Source of the DNA: an uncultured Oscillospiraceae bacterium
GTDB taxonomy: Bacteria > Bacillota > Clostridia > Oscillospirales > Oscillospiraceae
Assembly (NCBI GenBank): GCA_900763995.1
Contig: CAAFMK010000050.1
Coordinates: 1 to 7,056 of the forward strand
Reading direction: 5' to 3'
DNA length: 7,056 bases
In this document: positions 5,256 through 7,056 of the stretch, piece after piece
Position numbering within the stretch: the stretch's first letter is position 1
Layout of the letters: every line of letters begins with the position of its first letter
Notes under the pieces: model-generated
The model's input: the letters and a program-made list of their open reading frames with translations, nothing else
Database searches by the model: none
Told to the model about the DNA's origin: nothing
Position numbers and translations under genes: made by a program

Positions 5256-6818
5256 TTACCCCTTTGTGCTCTGAATAGCATCGGCCACAATGGCATCATC
5301 CGCCACATAGGGCAGAGTAATATGGTCTTGCCCCTCGTAAAGCTTATTATACTCTGCGGCGGTGGACAGGGTATTTTCATTTCTGGCCCAGGCCCGGCGG
5401 GAGACACCCACCATAACATCCCAGGGCATAGATATTTTCAGAATGTTGTCCACACGCTCAGAGCCGTCCAGCACCATGCCAAATCCGCCGTTGATAGATT
5501 TGCTGACCCCTACACCGCCGCCATTGTGCAGGGCCACCAGACTCATGCCATGGGCAGCGTTGCCAGCGTAGCACTGGGTAGCCATCTCGGCCATGATGTT
5601 AGATCCGTCCTTGATATTTGAGGTCTCACGGAAGGGGGAGTCCGTCCCGCCAGTGTCGTGGTGGTCACGGCCCAGCATAACGGGGCCAATTTCTCCGTTA
5701 CGCACCATCTCATTAAACTTCAGGGCGATGTTCATGCGGCCCATGGCATCAGAGTATAAAATGCGACACTGGGTTCCCATTACCATCTTGTTCTTCTTGG
5801 CATCCCGCAGCCAGATATAGTTATCGTGATCTTGATAGCGGCGGTTGTGTGCCTTGATGTACTCAGCGGCAGCGGCATCTGTTTTGTCCAGATCCTCTGG
5901 CTTCCGGGACAGACAGCACCAGCGGAATGGGCCGTACCCGAAGTCGAACAGGAAGGGGCCGAGAATGTCTTCTACATAGGAGGGGAAAATGAAGCCGTCC
6001 AGGTCGTTCTCCCCATTTTTGCAGATAGAGGTCACCCCAGCGTCGTATACAGACTTCAGGAAGGCGTTGCCGTAATCAAAGAAGTAGGTGCCCTTGTCAT
6101 GGAATTTGCAGATGAGCTCATAGTGGTGGCGCAGGGTCTTGTCAACCAGCTGGGCAAATTTTTCAGGGTCTTTATCCAACATCTCAGTGCGCTCCTCAAA
6201 GGTCAGACCCTGGGGACAGTAGCCACCATCGTGGGCCATGTGGCAGGAGGTCTGGTCGCTCATCAAATCTACATGGACACCCTTCTCCAGCAGGTACTCC
6301 AGCAAGTCCACCACATTACCATTGTAGGCAACAGCGCAGGGCTTCTTCTCGGCCATATGCTCCTGGGCGAGCTTCAACGCCTCGTCCAGGTCGGCGGTGC
6401 GGTGGCTGACCCAGCCCTGAGAGTAGCGGGTCTCAATGCGGGAGTCATCCACCTCAGCAATGATAGAGGCTGCACCAGCGATCTCAGCGGCCTTGCCCTG
6501 CGCGCCAGACATGCCCCCCAGACCGGCAGAGACAAACAGCCGACCGGCCAGGTTGCCGTCCTCAGGGATGCCAAGCTTCAGGCGGCCAGCCCCCAGCAGG
6601 GTATTAAAGGTGCCGTGTACGATGCCCTGTGGGCCAATGTACATCCAGCCACCGGCGGTCATCTGCCCATAGTTGGCCACACCGATGGCGGCAGCACGGT
6701 TAAAGTCCTTTTGGTTGTCATACATACCGATCATCAGGCCATTGGAAATGATACAGCGGGGGGCCATTTTATGGCTGTGAAACAGCCCCAGAGGGTGTCC
6801 GGACATGACCACCAGACA
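5256..6818 (-). pseudogene. hutU: Urocanate hydratase (urocanase), N-terminally truncated
   Basis: Urocanase converts urocanate to imidazolone propionate using tightly bound NAD+, the second step of histidine breakdown. About 517 residues remain, from VVMSGHPLGLFHSH to a complete-looking C-terminus. Family segments in order (numbered from the GTG at 6812): NYGQMTAGGWMYIGPQGIVHGT (47-68, shown here only as a landmark), the glycine-rich GLGGMSGAQ (97-105), SDQTSCHMAHDGGYCPQG (185-202), GYGPFRWCCLSRKPED (292-307) with the conserved active-site cysteine region, GRDHHDTGGTDSPFRETSN (381-399) and ALHNGGGVGVSKSINGG (427-443). Homology starts abruptly: full-length urocanases carry roughly 100-150 more residues before the 'V-SGHPLG' motif, but here the frame meets a TAA at 6825-6827 and no other upstream frame resembles urocanase. 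No ribosome binding site precedes GTG 6812 or ATG 6806. Some usually conserved spots differ from what I recall (WCCLSRKP, GAQGKAA), which fits decay. No other hut gene is in the window. Confidence 0.85.
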
Positions 6819-6901
6819 TTTTGCTTATCCAAAAGTCCGGAAAGCATCAGGAATATCCGGAAAAACCGGAAGATTGGGAAACAATATAATGGAGAATTTT
6901 C
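6813..6901. other. CCGGA-rich segment of unknown origin between hutU remnant and IS end
   Basis: This 89-bp stretch is neither urocanase in any minus-strand frame nor clearly part of the insertion sequence. It contains CCGGA at 6837, 6857 and 6866, with another inside the hutU edge at 6799. The 11-mer AAGCATCAGGA at 6842-6852 recurs at 6949-6959 inside the predicted element. It could be an older insertion remnant or filler from a deletion. Confidence 0.45.
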
Positions 6902-7056
6902 GAGACCATCCCAACAATTGTGTAAACCTCCGGAGAGGTGTAAAAAAGAAGCATCAGGATGGAGGAAAAAGATATGTCCCGAAAGAATCGAAGGCCGGAA
7001 GAAAAAGCCCGCAGAGCAAAAATCCGTGAACTGCTGCAGATGGCGAACATCGACAG
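6902..7056 (+). mobile_element. IS256-family insertion sequence, left end, partial
   Basis: The transposase start at 6974 is of IS256 type. The sequence from about 6902 (GAGACCATCCC, then AACAATTGTGTAAAC) has the look of the terminal repeats of clostridial IS256 elements, which places the left tip some 70 bp before the transposase. Within the tip, GTGTAAA occurs twice (6920-6926 and 6938-6944, 18 bp apart), flanking a small ACCTC/GAGGT hairpin (6926-6939). The right end, and therefore the exact boundary and target duplication, are outside the window. Confidence 0.6.
6974..7056 (+). CDS. IS256-family transposase, N-terminal fragment (runs off the window)
   Basis: Twenty-seven codons and two bases are visible, beginning MSRKNRRPEEKARRAKI and continuing RELLQMANID. 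This lysine/arginine-rich start followed by 'RELLQMANI' is the N-terminus I recognise from IS256-family (mutator-type, DDE) transposases of Clostridia, which are about 400 aa. GGAGG at 6961-6965 precedes the ATG at 6974 by 8 nt. The DDE catalytic domain lies beyond the window, so intactness cannot be judged. It is divergent from the hutU remnant and probably contributed to that gene's loss of its 5' end. Confidence 0.8.
   Translation, partial: MSRKNRRPEEKARRAKIRELLQMANID

Noticed and set aside
5241..5621. Plus-strand open frame opposite the hutU 3' end
   Set aside because: It is the antisense shadow of the urocanase coding sequence, which has clear family motifs.
6885..6890. TATAAT as a -10 box reading into the transposase gene
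   Set aside because: No -35-like hexamer lies 16-18 bp upstream and there is no TG extension; AT-rich chance match is likely.

Overview
The window looks like the chromosome of an anaerobic Firmicute (Clostridia, probably an Oscillospiraceae-type gut bacterium). This is inferred from strong AGGAGG-type ribosome binding sites, medium GC content, a LicT/RAT antitermination switch, Gram-positive-style PTS proteins, a long-form urocanase of the 'LVVMSGHPLGLFHSH' type, and the start of an IS256-family transposase of a kind common in Clostridia. The genus cannot be fixed from the sequence alone.

Positions 1-4966 form one plus-strand operon. It opens with a leader holding a near-consensus RAT element (13-40) whose 3' end overlaps the left arm of an intrinsic terminator (35-85). 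Then come a LicT/BglG-family antiterminator (142-978), a free-standing glucose-type enzyme IIA (997-1482), enzyme I (1520-3151), HPr (3138-3395) and a GlcNAc/glucose-type enzyme IICB permease (3467-4966). Together these are every protein needed to move phosphate from PEP to an incoming sugar, plus the RNA-binding regulator that senses the state of that relay. Expected flow: PEP -> EI His185 -> HPr His15 -> EIIA His83 -> EIIB Cys443 -> sugar. LicT carries the four PRD histidines (100, 159, 207, 269) that PTS proteins phosphorylate, so the operon can switch itself on when substrate drains phosphate. HPr is unusual: the position of the regulatory Ser46 is arginine. The promoter lies left of the window.

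Positions 4967-5255 hold no gene. They contain two long inverted repeats (5078-5117 and 5170-5213), the second placed between convergent genes as a bidirectional terminator candidate, and an orphan ribosome binding site followed by a five-codon frame (5222-5251).

Positions 5256-6818 (minus strand) are the C-terminal ~517 residues of urocanate hydratase (hutU). The N-terminal part, about 100-150 residues, is absent and the frame closes at a stop just upstream, so this is a truncated remnant. A CCGGA-rich segment of unknown origin (6813-6901) separates it from the predicted left end of an IS256-family element (about 6902), whose transposase gene starts at 6974 and runs off the window. The left part is thus an intact catabolic operon and the right part a region damaged by mobile DNA.
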